Below, piece after piece: positions 53,816-63,908 of a stretch of 64,000 nt of DNA (the stretch's first letter is position 1; every line of letters starts with the position of its first letter). The position numbers and the translations under genes were made by a program. A model generated the notes under the pieces. That model was not told the DNA's origin and made no database searches. It was given only the letters and a program-made list of their open reading frames with translations. This stretch comes from Pseudalgibacter alginicilyticus. Its GTDB lineage: Bacteria; Bacteroidota; Bacteroidia; Flavobacteriales; Flavobacteriaceae. The DNA is taken from NCBI RefSeq assembly GCF_001310225.1, contig NZ_CP012898.1, positions 1,178,001-1,242,000 on the forward strand, in the 5' to 3' direction.

Positions 53816-56371
53816 TTATCCACATTTAGAAGAACCACAATCCTTACACGTAAGACAACCTTCTTGATAAATTAAATTTTCAGATTTACAATTATCACAA
53901 TGATGACCTTTAGCTTGAGTACCATCTGCTACGTAACGCTTTAATGCACGCACTACACCATTTTTCCATGTATTTATTGACTCACTATCTAACTGTAAAC
54001 TATTAATAAGGTTTACAATTTTGTCAATAGGCATACCATGACGCAACGTACTTGAAATTAATTTTGCATAATTCCAAAACTCTGGATTAAATTTATGCGA
54101 CAACCCCTCAATCGTTGTTTTATAACCTCTGGTGTTTTTATACTGGAAATCATATCGAGAGCTCCCATCTTCATTTCGGTTTTTAATAATAACACCTTTA
54201 TTAACCCAGCGCGGAATTAAAATACCATCTTCATCATCAGCTAAACCTGTAAAAACTTCATAAGGATTTTCATCAATCAACCCTATAAAAGCAATCCATT
54301 TCTCTTTATTATTTTGAAAACGCACCACATCTGCTTCTAAGCTTTGTGGTCTTTTTTCGGGAAAAGTTGTCAATAAATCTTTCGCCTTGTCTTCTTTCTT
54401 TTCATCATTTGAAATTAAAACTCCCGAACGCGAACCATCTCTATAAACTGTCACACCTTTACAGCCCACTTCCCAAGCCTTCAAATACAAGTCGCCTACC
54501 AAATCCTCAGACACATCATTAGGCAAATTAATAGTTACACTAATTGAATGATCTACCCATTTTTGAATTGCACCTTGCATACTTACTTTACTCAACCAAT
54601 CTACATCATTTGATGTTGCCTTATGGTATGGTGATTTTTGAATCAAATCATCTATTTCGCCCTGTGTAAAGTTTTTAGAACTATCGATACCATTCACTTC
54701 CATCCACAACTTAAATTTATGATGAAACACTACATATTCTTCCCACGAATCTCCAACTTCATCAACAAAATCAACATTCACTTCTTTATCATTAGGGTTT
54801 ACTTTTCTTCTACGTTTGTAAACTGGCATAAAAACAGGCTCTATCCCTGAAGTTGTTTGCGTCATTAAACTTGTTGTTCCTGTTGGAGCTATAGTTAACA
54901 AGGCAATATTTCTTCTACCATATTCTAGCATTTCGTAATATAATTTACTATCTGCTTCTTTTAGTCGCTGAATAAATGGATTGTTTTTTTCTCGCTCTGC
55001 ATCAAAAATTCCAAATGCACCACGCTCTTTTGCTAAATGTACTGAACCACGATAAGCTTCAATAGCTATGGTTTTATGAACTTTCAATGAAAATGCATTT
55101 CCTGATTCGCTACCATATTGAATTCCTAAAGCAGCTAACATATCACCTTCCGCAGTAATACCAACTCCTGTTCTACGGCCCTCTCCTGCTTTTTTCTGTA
55201 TGTTAACCCATAAATTACGTTCTATAGCTTTTACGTCATCCATCTCTGGATCGGCATCAATCTTACTTAATATTTTATCAATTTTTTCTAATTCTAAATC
55301 AATAATATCATCCATAATACGCTGAGCAGCAGCTACATGCTTTTTGAATAATGAAAAATTGAAACTCGCTTCTTTTGTAAATGGTTTTTCAACATAAGAA
55401 AACAAATTAATAGCTAACAATCTGCAAGAATCATAAGGGCACAACGGAATTTCGCCACAAGGGTTTGTAGATACTGTTTTATAACCTAAATCTGAATAAC
55501 AATCAGGTACTGATTCATTAATAATTGTATCCCAAAACAAAATACCTGGTTCTGCCGATTTCCAAGCATTGTGAACTATTTTTTTCCAAAGTGAATTAGC
55601 ATCTATCGTTTTAGACACTTTTGGGTTTTGACTAAAAATAGGATATTTCTGAACATAATCCGTATTATTTTTAACAGCTTTCATAAAACCATCATCAATT
55701 CTAACAGACACATTAGCTCCTGTAACCTTACCTTGTTCTAATTTAGCATTTATAAAATCTTCTGAGTCTGGGTGATTTATAGAAACTGATAACATAAGAG
55801 CACCACGCCTACCATCCTGAGCAACTTCCCTGGTTGAGTTTGAATAACGCTCCATAAATGGTACCACACCTGTGGAAGTTAATGCAGAATTTTTTACAGC
55901 AGAACCTTTAGGACGAATATGAGATAAATCATGCCCAACACCGCCTCGTCGCTTCATAAGTTGTACTTGTTCTTGATCTATTTTCATAACACCACCATAG
56001 GAATCAGACTCACCAGAATTACCTATTACAAAACAATTGGAAAGGGATGCTATTTGATATGGGTTACCAATACCTGCCATTGGACTTCCTTGTGGTACTA
56101 TATATTTAAAATCTTTTATCAGATCAAAAATATCATCTTCACTTAAGGGATTTGTATACTTTAGTTCAACTCGAGCTATTTCTTTAGCTATTCTGCGATG
56201 CATATCGTTTGGAGTCAACTCATAAATATTTCCTTCTGAATCTTTAAGCGCATATTTATTTAACCAAACACGAGCTGCTAAGTCATCATTTTTAAAATAT
56301 TTTAAAGCTGCATTAAAAGCTTCTTCTTGGGAATACGTTTTAGGAGGGTTTTTGGAGACATCTACGCTCAT
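53816..56371 (-). CDS. nrdJ: Class II (adenosylcobalamin-dependent) ribonucleotide reductase
   Basis: An 851-residue reductase. Visible features are GSPMAGIGNPYQIASLSNCFVIG, the catalytic loop TNPCGEIPLCPYDSCRL with the Cys and Glu of the radical site, and IAPTGTTSLMTQTTSGIEPVF. The C-terminal tail has CDNC and CxxC-type Cys pairs (CLTCKDCGSSKCG) for zinc binding and re-reduction. It makes deoxynucleotides using vitamin B12, with or without oxygen. The ATG at 56371 is chosen (MSVDVSKNPP). I see no cobalamin riboswitch in the 190-bp leader. Confidence 0.94.
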   Translation of the reverse strand: MSVDVSKNPPKTYSQEEAFNAALKYFKNDDLAARVWLNKYALKDSEGNIYELTPNDMHRRIAKEIARVELKYTNPLSEDDIFDLIKDFKYIVPQGSPMAGIGNPYQIASLSNCFVIGNSGESDSYGGVMKIDQEQVQLMKRRGGVGHDLSHIRPKGSAVKNSALTSTGVVPFMERYSNSTREVAQDGRRGALMLSVSINHPDSEDFINAKLEQGKVTGANVSVRIDDGFMKAVKNNTDYVQKYPIFSQNPKVSKTIDANSLWKKIVHNAWKSAEPGILFWDTIINESVPDCYSDLGYKTVSTNPCGEIPLCPYDSCRLLAINLFSYVEKPFTKEASFNFSLFKKHVAAAQRIMDDIIDLELEKIDKILSKIDADPEMDDVKAIERNLWVNIQKKAGEGRRTGVGITAEGDMLAALGIQYGSESGNAFSLKVHKTIAIEAYRGSVHLAKERGAFGIFDAEREKNNPFIQRLKEADSKLYYEMLEYGRRNIALLTIAPTGTTSLMTQTTSGIEPVFMPVYKRRRKVNPNDKEVNVDFVDEVGDSWEEYVVFHHKFKLWMEVNGIDSSKNFTQGEIDDLIQKSPYHKATSNDVDWLSKVSMQGAIQKWVDHSISVTINLPNDVSEDLVGDLYLKAWEVGCKGVTVYRDGSRSGVLISNDEKKEDKAKDLLTTFPEKRPQSLEADVVRFQNNKEKWIAFIGLIDENPYEVFTGLADDEDGILIPRWVNKGVIIKNRNEDGSSRYDFQYKNTRGYKTTIEGLSHKFNPEFWNYAKLISSTLRHGMPIDKIVNLINSLQLDSESINTWKNGVVRALKRYVADGTQAKGHHCDNCKSENLIYQEGCLTCKDCGSSKCG

Positions 56372-56559
56372 GGATAAATATAGGTTTTTAGTTAGGCTTA
56401 TTTTACGATACAAAGAAACAAAAAATAAGCAACTTAAAACATGATAAAGATCACAAAGTTTACGTAAAAATTTTACAAGTAATTGATTTTAAGTTTATTA
56501 ATGATTTATCAACAACAAAAAGTTAACAAATAAATTAAATAAAAAATATTTAGATGTTT

Positions 56560-57535
56560 TTAAAAATTCACAGCAAAACCAACACCTAAAATCTGCTTCC
56601 ACTGAACTTTAGCACCAGCTTCATCAAACTCACCTTCAATTTCAGAAGGCTCGGTTGTTTTTACATCATCATCATACTTTAAATGTGATCCAAAGGTGGC
56701 TTTCACAAAACTATTTACCTTAAAGTCAAAAGTTAGCTGCCAATCAATATCTACATTACCAAAATTATTTATATAATCTGAATACAAACTCAACTGATTA
56801 GACATTTTTATATTCTCAGCAACCTCCATTTCATAACTATTTGTTAATAGCATCCCCACTTCACTTCGTATACGATCTCCTTCTACTATAACATTTCCTA
56901 GACTATCTAAAACAGCTGGTTCCACACCAAATGAACCTGCATTAGCCAAATCCTGATCCAAAACAAAAGTAGTTTTTAAAGTTAATGGCGAAAAATAAAG
57001 CGATAGCTCATCAATTTGTTTTCCATACTCCATACCCGCACCTAAAAACAAGTAACCTGGAGCCATAAGCCTCGAAATTTCATTATCTCTATTAGGATAT
57101 TTGTAGCCATTTGCTAATTGTGTTTTAAAATTAAAACGTGCCGAATAAAACCAATGTGAATATTTATCAGGCTGGTATCCTAAATTAGAATTAAGCTCAA
57201 ACAAATCATCTGTTTTTCTCAACTCACGACTTTCTTGTTTATTTATTCCATAACGAATTTTGACGTTGTTATTCCAATAAAAAAAAGGGTCTTTATAATT
57301 GGCTGAAGATTCAAAGCCTAACAAACCAGAAATAGAATTACTACCACCAGAATTCCAATTTACAAATGCAACTTCACTTAAGTCTATACCAAATTTATTT
57401 TTTTGAATCCATTCTGGACTATCGTATTTTTCTTTTTCTGGATGAAATTTAATAAACAAAGAATCAGGTTGAGCTACCAACACTTGAGTTACTAAAAATA
57501 CTAAAATAACTAAACGATGTTTCATGTTGTGGTTG
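56560..57535 (-). CDS. DUF3078 outer-membrane-type protein
   Basis: A 324-residue protein with a signal peptide (1-18, VLVAQ) and a DUF3078 pattern: VAFVNWNSGGSNSISGLLGFESSANYKDPFFYWNN followed by many amphipathic beta-strands and a final aromatic residue (GVGFAVNF). It is probably a beta-barrel in the outer membrane. The function is unknown. The ATG at 57535 starts the signal peptide directly; another ATG 35 bp upstream is possible. It follows the purM-like gene on the same strand. Confidence 0.85.
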
Positions 57536-57591
57536 ATTAAAAATGTTTTAATAATCAATAATCGTTCCATTTTTCATGAAAAGACTAAAAA

Positions 57592-58770
57592 CTAATAATT
57601 AAACTCTCCAAATTCTGATTTTATTGTAAGCTTTTTGGTTTCTGAAGCCTCCACTCTTCCAATCACCTGAGCACCAATACCATAAGATTTGGAGATAGAC
57701 ATAATATCTTCAGCAATTTCTGGCGCTACATACAACTCCATTCTGTGCCCACAATTAAATACTTGATACATTTCCTTCCAGTCAGTTTTTGATTGCTCTT
57801 GTATCAATTTAAATAGTGGTGGAACAGTAAACATATTATCTTTAATAATATGAAATTCATCTACAAAATGAAGAATTTTAGTTTGTGCACCACCAGAGCA
57901 ATGTACCATACCATGAACAGTATCACTTTTATATTTTGATAAAATAGACTTTATAATTGGCGCATAAGTACGGGTTGGTGACAATACCAATTTACCCGCA
58001 TCAACAGGCACATCTTTAACATTATCAGTTAATTTAACTTCTCCCGAATACACCAAATCCTCTGGCACCGAAGCATCAAAACTTTCTGGGTATTTAGTTG
58101 CTAAGTATTTACTAAACACATCATGCCTTGCAGATGTTAAGCCATTACTTCCCATACCGCCGTTGTATGCTTTTTCATAAGTTGCTTGCCCAAAACTTTC
58201 CAAGCCTACAATAACATCTCCTGCTTTTATATTAGCATTATCAATAACATCACTGCGCTTCATTCTTGCTGTTACTGTTGAGTCTACTATAATGGTACGC
58301 ACCAAATCACCAACGTCAGCAGTTTCACCGCCTGTAGAATGAATAGTTACTCCAAAGGATTTTAAATCTTCCAGTAATTCTTCAGTTCCGTTTATAATTG
58401 CTGAAAGTACTTCGCCTGGAATTAAGCTTTTATTCCGTCCTATGGTTGAAGACAACATAATATTATCAGTAGCTCCTACACACAACAAATCGTCAATATT
58501 CATGATTAAAGCATCTTGAGCAATGCCTTTCCAAACTGAAATGTCTCCAGTTTCCTTCCAATACATATACGCTAACGAAGATTTTGTTCCCGCACCATCG
58601 GCATGCATAATCAAGCAATAATCATCATCATTTGTTAAATAATCTGGAACAATTTTACAGAATGCCTTTGGAAACAATCCTTTATTAATGTTTTTTATGG
58701 CGTTGTGCACATCTTCTTTAGATGCAGAAACCCCACGTTGGGCGTAGCGTTTTGAAACTTCTTGACTCAT
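57592..58770 (-). CDS. purM: Phosphoribosylformylglycinamidine cyclo-ligase (AIR synthase)
   Basis: A 392-residue enzyme of the PurM/PurL fold: SKRYAQRGVSASKED at the start, the ADGAGTKSSLAY loop, the DDLLCVGA metal/ATP site, HSTGGETADVGDLV, and GMVHCSGGAQTKILHF late. It forms aminoimidazole ribotide in purine synthesis. It is longer than E. coli PurM (345), as usual for the Bacteroidota form. The ATG at 58770 is used, not an upstream in-frame codon. Confidence 0.92.
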   Translation of the reverse strand: MSQEVSKRYAQRGVSASKEDVHNAIKNINKGLFPKAFCKIVPDYLTNDDDYCLIMHADGAGTKSSLAYMYWKETGDISVWKGIAQDALIMNIDDLLCVGATDNIMLSSTIGRNKSLIPGEVLSAIINGTEELLEDLKSFGVTIHSTGGETADVGDLVRTIIVDSTVTARMKRSDVIDNANIKAGDVIVGLESFGQATYEKAYNGGMGSNGLTSARHDVFSKYLATKYPESFDASVPEDLVYSGEVKLTDNVKDVPVDAGKLVLSPTRTYAPIIKSILSKYKSDTVHGMVHCSGGAQTKILHFVDEFHIIKDNMFTVPPLFKLIQEQSKTDWKEMYQVFNCGHRMELYVAPEIAEDIMSISKSYGIGAQVIGRVEASETKKLTIKSEFGEFNY

Positions 58771-59034
58771 ATTAGTATATTGTTTTGCAAAAGTAATTCT
58801 TTGAATTTTAAAAACCATAAATTTAGATATGTGAATTTCTGAAATTATGAGTTTACATAATTACAAATTGTTAAAACTTAACCATTTTAAACTATTTAAT
58901 GAATATGAAGCCTACACTATATCTTAAGCCTAAAGTTGAAATATTAAATAAAAAATCAGCTAAAAATTAGTACCATATTAAACCTTAAAAAGGATTTTTA
59001 GTCTAAAAAACATCTGATAGAATCAAATTTAAAC

Positions 59035-60249
59035 ATGTTCAAAATGTATTTAATTTTAATATTAATCTTTACCTCAAACATCATGTCTTGCAACCATGAT
59101 GATAACAAAAAAATATCAGAAAATGATAATTTACTTAACATTTCAAGCTATCCAATTGTAGATACAGGTGTCAAAGATTTTTATAGCAATACAGCTATAA
59201 TCTCAAAAACACTTGAAGAGCAAGACTTTCATGGACAAGACGCGTCCTATAATGGCAATCAACCCTCATACACCAACAATGGAGACGGCACCATTACCGA
59301 CAACGTTACTGGATTGATGTGGGAACAAGACATGGGAAACAAAATCACTTATGAAAACGCCTTTGTAAAGGCTGAAACATCAACTTTAGCTGGATATACC
59401 GATTGGAGAGTTCCAACATTAAAAGAAATTTATTCACTCATATTATTTACAGGACAAGTTAAAGGCGCAAAAGCTATTGATTTGTTTATTGACACAACAT
59501 ACTTCAATCAACCATTAGGTAATGTGAGTATTGGAGAAAGAGAAATTGACGCACAAACCTGGTCTTCCACCCCATATGATGGAAAAACTATGCATGGTGA
59601 TGAAACTATTTTTGGAGTTAATTTTATAGATGGCCGAATTAAAGGTTATCCTAAATACAGCCCTAAAACTAAAAATGCCAATATGATGTATTTCAGAATG
59701 GTAAGAGGAAATATTGAATATGGTAAAAATAATTTTATTGACAATAGAGATGGCACCATAAGTGATTTAGCTACTGGATTAATGTGGCAAAAATCAGACG
59801 ATGGTATTGCTCGAAATTGGAAAGAATCACTATCTTATGCTGAAAACTCAGAATTATCATCATATAATGATTGGAGATTACCAAATGCAAAGGAATTACA
59901 AAGTATTGTAGATTACTCTAGATCACCACAAACAACAAACTCTCCTGCAATAGATCCTATATTCGATACCACCGAAATTAATGATCCTAACGGAAACCCT
60001 GGACAGTATCCATATTTTTGGACCAGCACTACACATAAAGACGGCGTATACCCCTATGAAAGTGCTGTTTACATAGCATTTGGTGAAGGCCAAGGAAAAA
60101 TGAACAAAAATCTACTTGATGTTCATGGTGCTGGATGTCAAAGAAGCGACCCTAAAAATGGAATAAAAAGTAATTATCCTCAATATTTTGGTCCCCAAGG
60201 CGATGTTAGGTATGTATATAATTACGTAAGACTTGTAAGAAACCTATAA
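59035..60249 (+). CDS. DUF1566 (Lcl-type) repeat lipoprotein
   Basis: The 404-residue protein has a lipoprotein signal (NIMSC, Cys19) and two DUF1566/Lcl domains. The first (about 80-225) has NGDGTITDNVTGLMWEQD and TDWRVPTLKEIYSL. The second (about 240-404) has NRDGTISDLATGLMWQKS and NDWRLPNAKELQSIVD. Each shows the D-G-T-I..TGLMW..WR.P..KEL pattern known from C-type-lectin-like Lcl proteins and sulfatase-modifying-like folds. It is anchored outside the cell. A role in attachment or binding is possible but not shown. Confidence 0.9.
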   Translation: MFKMYLILILIFTSNIMSCNHDDNKKISENDNLLNISSYPIVDTGVKDFYSNTAIISKTLEEQDFHGQDASYNGNQPSYTNNGDGTITDNVTGLMWEQDMGNKITYENAFVKAETSTLAGYTDWRVPTLKEIYSLILFTGQVKGAKAIDLFIDTTYFNQPLGNVSIGEREIDAQTWSSTPYDGKTMHGDETIFGVNFIDGRIKGYPKYSPKTKNANMMYFRMVRGNIEYGKNNFIDNRDGTISDLATGLMWQKSDDGIARNWKESLSYAENSELSSYNDWRLPNAKELQSIVDYSRSPQTTNSPAIDPIFDTTEINDPNGNPGQYPYFWTSTTHKDGVYPYESAVYIAFGEGQGKMNKNLLDVHGAGCQRSDPKNGIKSNYPQYFGPQGDVRYVYNYVRLVRNL

Positions 60250-60378
60250 ATAGCAAAACACTTAATAAATTCATCTTTAACATCTTACACCAATAAAACA
60301 CACAAACTAAGCCTCAAAATTCCATCACTATTAAACCACCTCTTTAACCTGAAAATCAAAAAGTGAAACCACAAAAGT

Positions 60379-62565
60379 TTATCGTGTGAACAACAATTCG
60401 CGATACTTAGTTAGTGGCCAAATTTCATCATCTACCAACAATTCTAATTTATCACAATGGTAACGAATATCATTAAAAATTGGTTTTACATCATTGCAAT
60501 AGCCATGCGCTTTTTTTTCATTATCAGCAAGTGTATTTAGCTTTTTACGTTCATTGGTCATTTTTGTAACATTGGTATTTATTCCTTCAATATGCTTTGA
60601 TATTGCTTTTATCAAACTTATTTGCTCTTTGGCTAAGGCTTTATAATCAGCTTCAAAAATTTCTTTTAACCCCTTGACATTTTCAATCAATATGTTTTGA
60701 TATTTAACAGCCGTTGGCACCACATGATTTCTAGCTATATCTCCTAAAACCCGACTCTCAATCTGAATATGCTTTATATAGGACTCTAACTCAATATCAT
60801 ATCGCGCTTGTGTTTCAATCCTACTCATCACATTCATTTCTTCAAATAAATCGATGGTTTTTTTAGACATTTTGGCTTTTAAAGCTTCTGGCGTAGTTTT
60901 ATGATTACTCAAACCTCGCTTTTTAGCTTCTTTTTCCCAAGCCTCACCATAACCATTCCCCTCAAACAATATGTTTCTACAAGACTTAATATACTCTCTA
61001 ATAACATTAAAAATAGCTTCGTCTTTTTTTAACCCTTTATTTTCTATTAAGGTATCAACCTCTACTTTAAAATCTTTCAATTGCTTAGCAACTATGGTAT
61101 TTAAAATCGTCATGGGATTTCCACAATTTGCTGTAGACCCCACTGCTCTAAATTCAAATTTATTACCCGTAAAAGCAAAAGGCGATGTTCTATTTCTATC
61201 AGTGTTATCCAATAACACATCAGGTATTTTTCCAACTACATTAAGCTTAAGATCTGTTTTCTCTTGAGGCGACAATTTTCCTTTTGTAACACCTTCTAAC
61301 TCCTCTAAAACTTTAGTTAGTTGTTTCCCAATAAACACCGATATAATTGCCGGTGGTGCTTCACCAGCCCCCAATCTATGTTCATTACTTGCAGTTGCAA
61401 TAGCAGCTCTTAAAAGTTCTTCATGCTCATGCACAGCTTTAATCGTGTTGATAAAAAAGGTTAAAAACTGAAGATTACTCATTGGTGTTTTCCCAGGACC
61501 TAATAAATTTACTCCTGTATCTGTAGATAAACTCCAATTATTGTGTTTACCTGAACCATTCATATTAACAAATGGTTTTTCATGAAACAATACTTTAAAA
61601 TTATGCCTAGAAGCCACACGCCCCATAACATCCATTAGTAAAGAGTTATGATCTACAGCTAGATTAGCCTCTTCGTATATAGGAGCTAATTCAAATTGAT
61701 TAGGAGCAACCTCATTATGTCGTGTTTTTGCAGGAATACCAAGTAACATGCATTCGGTTTCCAAATCGCGCATAAAATTTAAAGCCCTCCTTGGAATGGC
61801 TCCAAAATAATGATCATCCAATTGTTGCCCTTTAGCAGAGGAATGCCCTAACAGTGTTCTACCCGTAAGCATAATATCCGGTCTACTAGCCGCCAATAAT
61901 TTATCAATTAAAAAATATTCTTGCTCCCAACCCAATGAAGAGGTTACCTTTTTAACGTTCTTATCAAAATATTTGCACACTTCAGTGGCTGCATTATCCA
62001 CGGCATTAAGTGCTCTTAATAAGGGAGTTTTATAATCTAAAGCCTCCCCGGTATAGGCTACAAAAATGGTTGGAATGCATAAAGTTGTTTCATAAATAAA
62101 AGCTGGTGATGTGGGATCCCAAGCTGTGTACCCTCTCGCTTCAAAAGTATTTCTAATTCCACCACTAGGAAAACTGGAGGCATCTGGCTCTTGCTGAACT
62201 AATTGATCGCCTCCAAACTTTTCAATTGCCATCCCATTGCCTACGGTTTCAAAAAACGCATCATGTTTTTCAGCAGTAATACCTGTTAATGGCTGAAACC
62301 AATGTGTGTAATGCGTCACCCCTTTAGACAATGCCCAATCTTTCATAGAAGACGCCACTTGATCTGCAATATTCCTATCAATTTTCTTTCCATGTTGAAT
62401 CGCATTTATAACACCCATAAATGCATCTTTTGTCAAATATTGACGCATCGTATTTTCATTAAACACATTCTTACCAAATAAATCTGAACGTCTCTCTTTT
62501 TCTTCAATTTTTACATATTTATAAGCTAGAGACTCTTTTATTGCATGAAATCTTAATATTGACAT
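60379..62565 (-). CDS. glnN: Glutamine synthetase type III
   Basis: A 728-residue GSIII, far longer than GSI. The N-terminal extension (FGKNVFNENTMRQYLTKDAFMGV) is typical of the type. Catalytic parts are GWEQEYFLID, ARHNEVAPNQFELAPIYEE-like sequence (seen as TRHNEVAPNQFELAP), and MNGSGKHNNWS, then NRTSPFAFTGNKFEFRAVG. It makes glutamine from glutamate and ammonia. It is divergent from the GSII gene across a 265-bp AT-rich intergenic region. Confidence 0.96.
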   Translation of the reverse strand: MSILRFHAIKESLAYKYVKIEEKERRSDLFGKNVFNENTMRQYLTKDAFMGVINAIQHGKKIDRNIADQVASSMKDWALSKGVTHYTHWFQPLTGITAEKHDAFFETVGNGMAIEKFGGDQLVQQEPDASSFPSGGIRNTFEARGYTAWDPTSPAFIYETTLCIPTIFVAYTGEALDYKTPLLRALNAVDNAATEVCKYFDKNVKKVTSSLGWEQEYFLIDKLLAASRPDIMLTGRTLLGHSSAKGQQLDDHYFGAIPRRALNFMRDLETECMLLGIPAKTRHNEVAPNQFELAPIYEEANLAVDHNSLLMDVMGRVASRHNFKVLFHEKPFVNMNGSGKHNNWSLSTDTGVNLLGPGKTPMSNLQFLTFFINTIKAVHEHEELLRAAIATASNEHRLGAGEAPPAIISVFIGKQLTKVLEELEGVTKGKLSPQEKTDLKLNVVGKIPDVLLDNTDRNRTSPFAFTGNKFEFRAVGSTANCGNPMTILNTIVAKQLKDFKVEVDTLIENKGLKKDEAIFNVIREYIKSCRNILFEGNGYGEAWEKEAKKRGLSNHKTTPEALKAKMSKKTIDLFEEMNVMSRIETQARYDIELESYIKHIQIESRVLGDIARNHVVPTAVKYQNILIENVKGLKEIFEADYKALAKEQISLIKAISKHIEGINTNVTKMTNERKKLNTLADNEKKAHGYCNDVKPIFNDIRYHCDKLELLVDDEIWPLTKYRELLFTR

Positions 62566-62830
62566 GATTAGCTATCCTATATTTAAAGTTTTGACAAAAA
62601 TACTCACTTAAATTATATAAACATATGAAAACATTTTTTTTCTAATTAAGAATTTTTCAATTTTTCAATCAAAAAATAAAGTCTTTTTAATATAAGCCTA
62701 AATTTAATGGGGTATAAATAAAAATAACTGACCGTTTTACTAAAACACCCCCATAAAACACAAAGTATCTATATAAATATTATATTTGTTGAAAACAATT
62801 ATTAATTAGAACATATATAAATCATTCATT

Positions 62831-63850
62831 ATGGCAAAAATTAAATTAGAATACATCTGGTTAGATGGTTATTTCCCAACTCAAAATTTGAGAAGTAAAA
62901 CTAAGGTTGAAGAACACGAAGACTTTAAAGGTACATTAGAAGAAATAGGTAACTGGTCTTTTGACGGTTCGTCAACTAGACAAGCCGCAGGTGGTTCTTC
63001 TGACTGTTTATTAGTACCTGTTGCTATATATCCTGATCCAGAACGTATCAATGGATATTTAGTAATGACTGAAGTTATGAATGCTGACGGAACACCTCAC
63101 CCTTCTAACGGTAGAGCAACGATTGATGATGATGATGATGATTTCTGGTTTGGTTTTGAGCAAGAGTACTTTATCATGGATACTAAAACTCTTTTACCTT
63201 TAGGATTTCCAATTGGAGGGTACCCTGCGCCACAAGGAATGTATTACTGTTCAGTTGGTGGATTAAACACACATGGTAGAGATGTTGTTGAAGAGCATGC
63301 CGATTTATGTATTAAAGCTGGTTTAAACTTTGAAGGTATCAACCAAGAAGTTGCATGTGGTCAATGGGAATTCCAATTATTTGCTAAAGGAGCTAAAAAA
63401 GCTGGTGATGAAATTTGGATTGCTAGATATTTATTAGATCGTTTAACAGAAAAGTATGGTTACTATATTGAGTACCACCCAAAACCACTTGGAAAAGACA
63501 TGGACTGGAATGGATCTGGTATGCACGCTAACTTCTCAAACTCTATCTTAAGAACTTGTGGTTCTAAAGAAAAGTATGCTGAAATTTGTGAAGCTTTCCG
63601 CCCTGTAGTTAATGAACATATTGCTGTTTACGGAGAGTTTAACGATCAACGTTTAACAGGTTTACATGAAACAGCTGCTATTACTGATTTCTCTTGGGGA
63701 GTTTCAGATAGAGGCGCATCAATTCGTATTCCAATTATTACTGTAGAAAAAGGATACAAAGGATGGTTAGAAGACAGACGTCCAGCTTCAAATGCTGATC
63801 CATATAAAATTGCCGCTAGAATTATTAAAACGGTTAAACCAATTAAATAA
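62831..63850 (+). CDS. glnA: Glutamine synthetase type II (eukaryote-type)
   Basis: A 339-residue GSII: YIWLDGYFPTQNLRSKT at the start, GNWSFDGSSTRQA, FGFEQEYF with metal-binding Glu residues, NQEVACGQWEFQ, NGSGMHANFSN and the RPASNADPYKIAA end. The five-Asp to six-Asp run in ATIDDDDDDFWF is encoded by a GAT repeat (63124-63141). It assimilates ammonia like the adjacent GSIII but belongs to a different family. A terminator follows at 63874. Confidence 0.95.
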   Translation: MAKIKLEYIWLDGYFPTQNLRSKTKVEEHEDFKGTLEEIGNWSFDGSSTRQAAGGSSDCLLVPVAIYPDPERINGYLVMTEVMNADGTPHPSNGRATIDDDDDDFWFGFEQEYFIMDTKTLLPLGFPIGGYPAPQGMYYCSVGGLNTHGRDVVEEHADLCIKAGLNFEGINQEVACGQWEFQLFAKGAKKAGDEIWIARYLLDRLTEKYGYYIEYHPKPLGKDMDWNGSGMHANFSNSILRTCGSKEKYAEICEAFRPVVNEHIAVYGEFNDQRLTGLHETAAITDFSWGVSDRGASIRIPIITVEKGYKGWLEDRRPASNADPYKIAARIIKTVKPIK

Positions 63851-63873
63851 TTTTATTACATAATATATAAGTT

Positions 63874-63908
63874 AAAACGCTAACATTAAATGTTAGCGTT
63901 TTTTTTTA
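63874..63908 (+). terminator. Intrinsic terminator of the GSII gene
   Basis: AAAACGCTAACA (63874-63885) pairs with TGTTAGCGTTTT (63891-63902), followed by a T-run to 63907. The final 90 bp of the window holds no visible gene. Confidence 0.92.

Noticed and set aside
56414-56559. Possible cobalamin riboswitch near nrdJ
   Set aside because: This stretch is downstream of the DUF3078 gene and upstream of nrdJ, but I could find no conserved B12-box or stable multi-stem structure by eye.
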